This document shows positions 55,659 to 64,000 of a stretch of 64,000 bases of DNA, piece after piece. The DNA lies in the NCBI GenBank assembly GCA_949130485.1, contig OX422186.1, positions 708,501 through 772,500 of the forward strand, written 5' to 3'. This DNA comes from Agelas oroides. Lineage: Eukaryota > Porifera > Demospongiae > Agelasida > Agelasidae. Every line of letters starts with the position of its first letter. Positions within the stretch are counted from its first letter, which is position 1. Made by a program: the position numbers and the translations under genes. Under the pieces are notes generated by a model. That model was not told the DNA's origin and did not search any database. It worked only from the letters and a program-made list of their open reading frames with translations.

Positions 55659-64000
<8,342 letters not shown>

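Overview
The window is animal (metazoan) nuclear DNA and looks like a sponge. It has spliced genes with GT-AG introns, mostly tens to hundreds of bases long, and no bacterial-style gene packing. Four single-copy animal genes can be read through (PTRHD1, an ABHD1/3-type lipase, a PhyH-domain dioxygenase, splicing factor SF1). A tandem pair of large beta-helix/multi-pass membrane receptors resembles a family I associate with demosponges. The sponge assignment is inference; animal is firm.

Layout. Positions 1 to about 33,245 are one satellite block broken up by mobile elements. The satellite is a 192-bp monomer: about 100 copies of type A (1-10,582; 12,408-19,143; 24,329-26,237) and about 7 copies of a diverged type B (26,238-27,038; 32,760-33,245). 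Three elements are inserted: a 5'-truncated reverse-transcriptase element with a restriction-endonuclease-like tail (10,583-12,407, minus); a complete 5,185-bp Ty3/gypsy LTR element with matching 213-bp LTRs (19,144-24,328, minus); and a two-ORF APE-type LINE (27,039-32,759, plus), whose ORF1 starts with a SAND-like domain and whose 5' region holds a 657-bp inverted-repeat element.

From 33,246 to 43,200 lies a segmental tandem duplication, each unit carrying one receptor gene. Copy 1 (34,699-38,116) is broken by an 8-bp deletion; copy 2 (39,589-43,170) is intact at 1,193 residues. An inverted scrap of a third copy's C-terminus sits upstream at 33,716-33,838.

From 43,598 to 64,000 is a compact housekeeping segment of two head-to-head pairs: PTRHD1 (minus) with the ABHD gene (plus), and the PhyH-domain gene (minus) with SF1 (plus). 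The ABHD and PhyH genes converge tail to tail. Exon phases close perfectly in all four models (124, 430, 393 and 645 residues); the SF1 stop codon is the last three bases of the window. The introns are full of microsatellites, minisatellites, small inverted-repeat elements and tRNA-derived SINEs. SF1 introns 1 and 10 carry (GT)n at the 5' splice site and (CA)n at the 3' splice site.

The genes do not form one pathway. The most unusual items are the SAND-like ORF1, the extremely compact LTR element with a readable -1 frameshift signal, the receptor pair, and the complementary repeats at the two ends of introns in the gene for the branch-point-binding protein.
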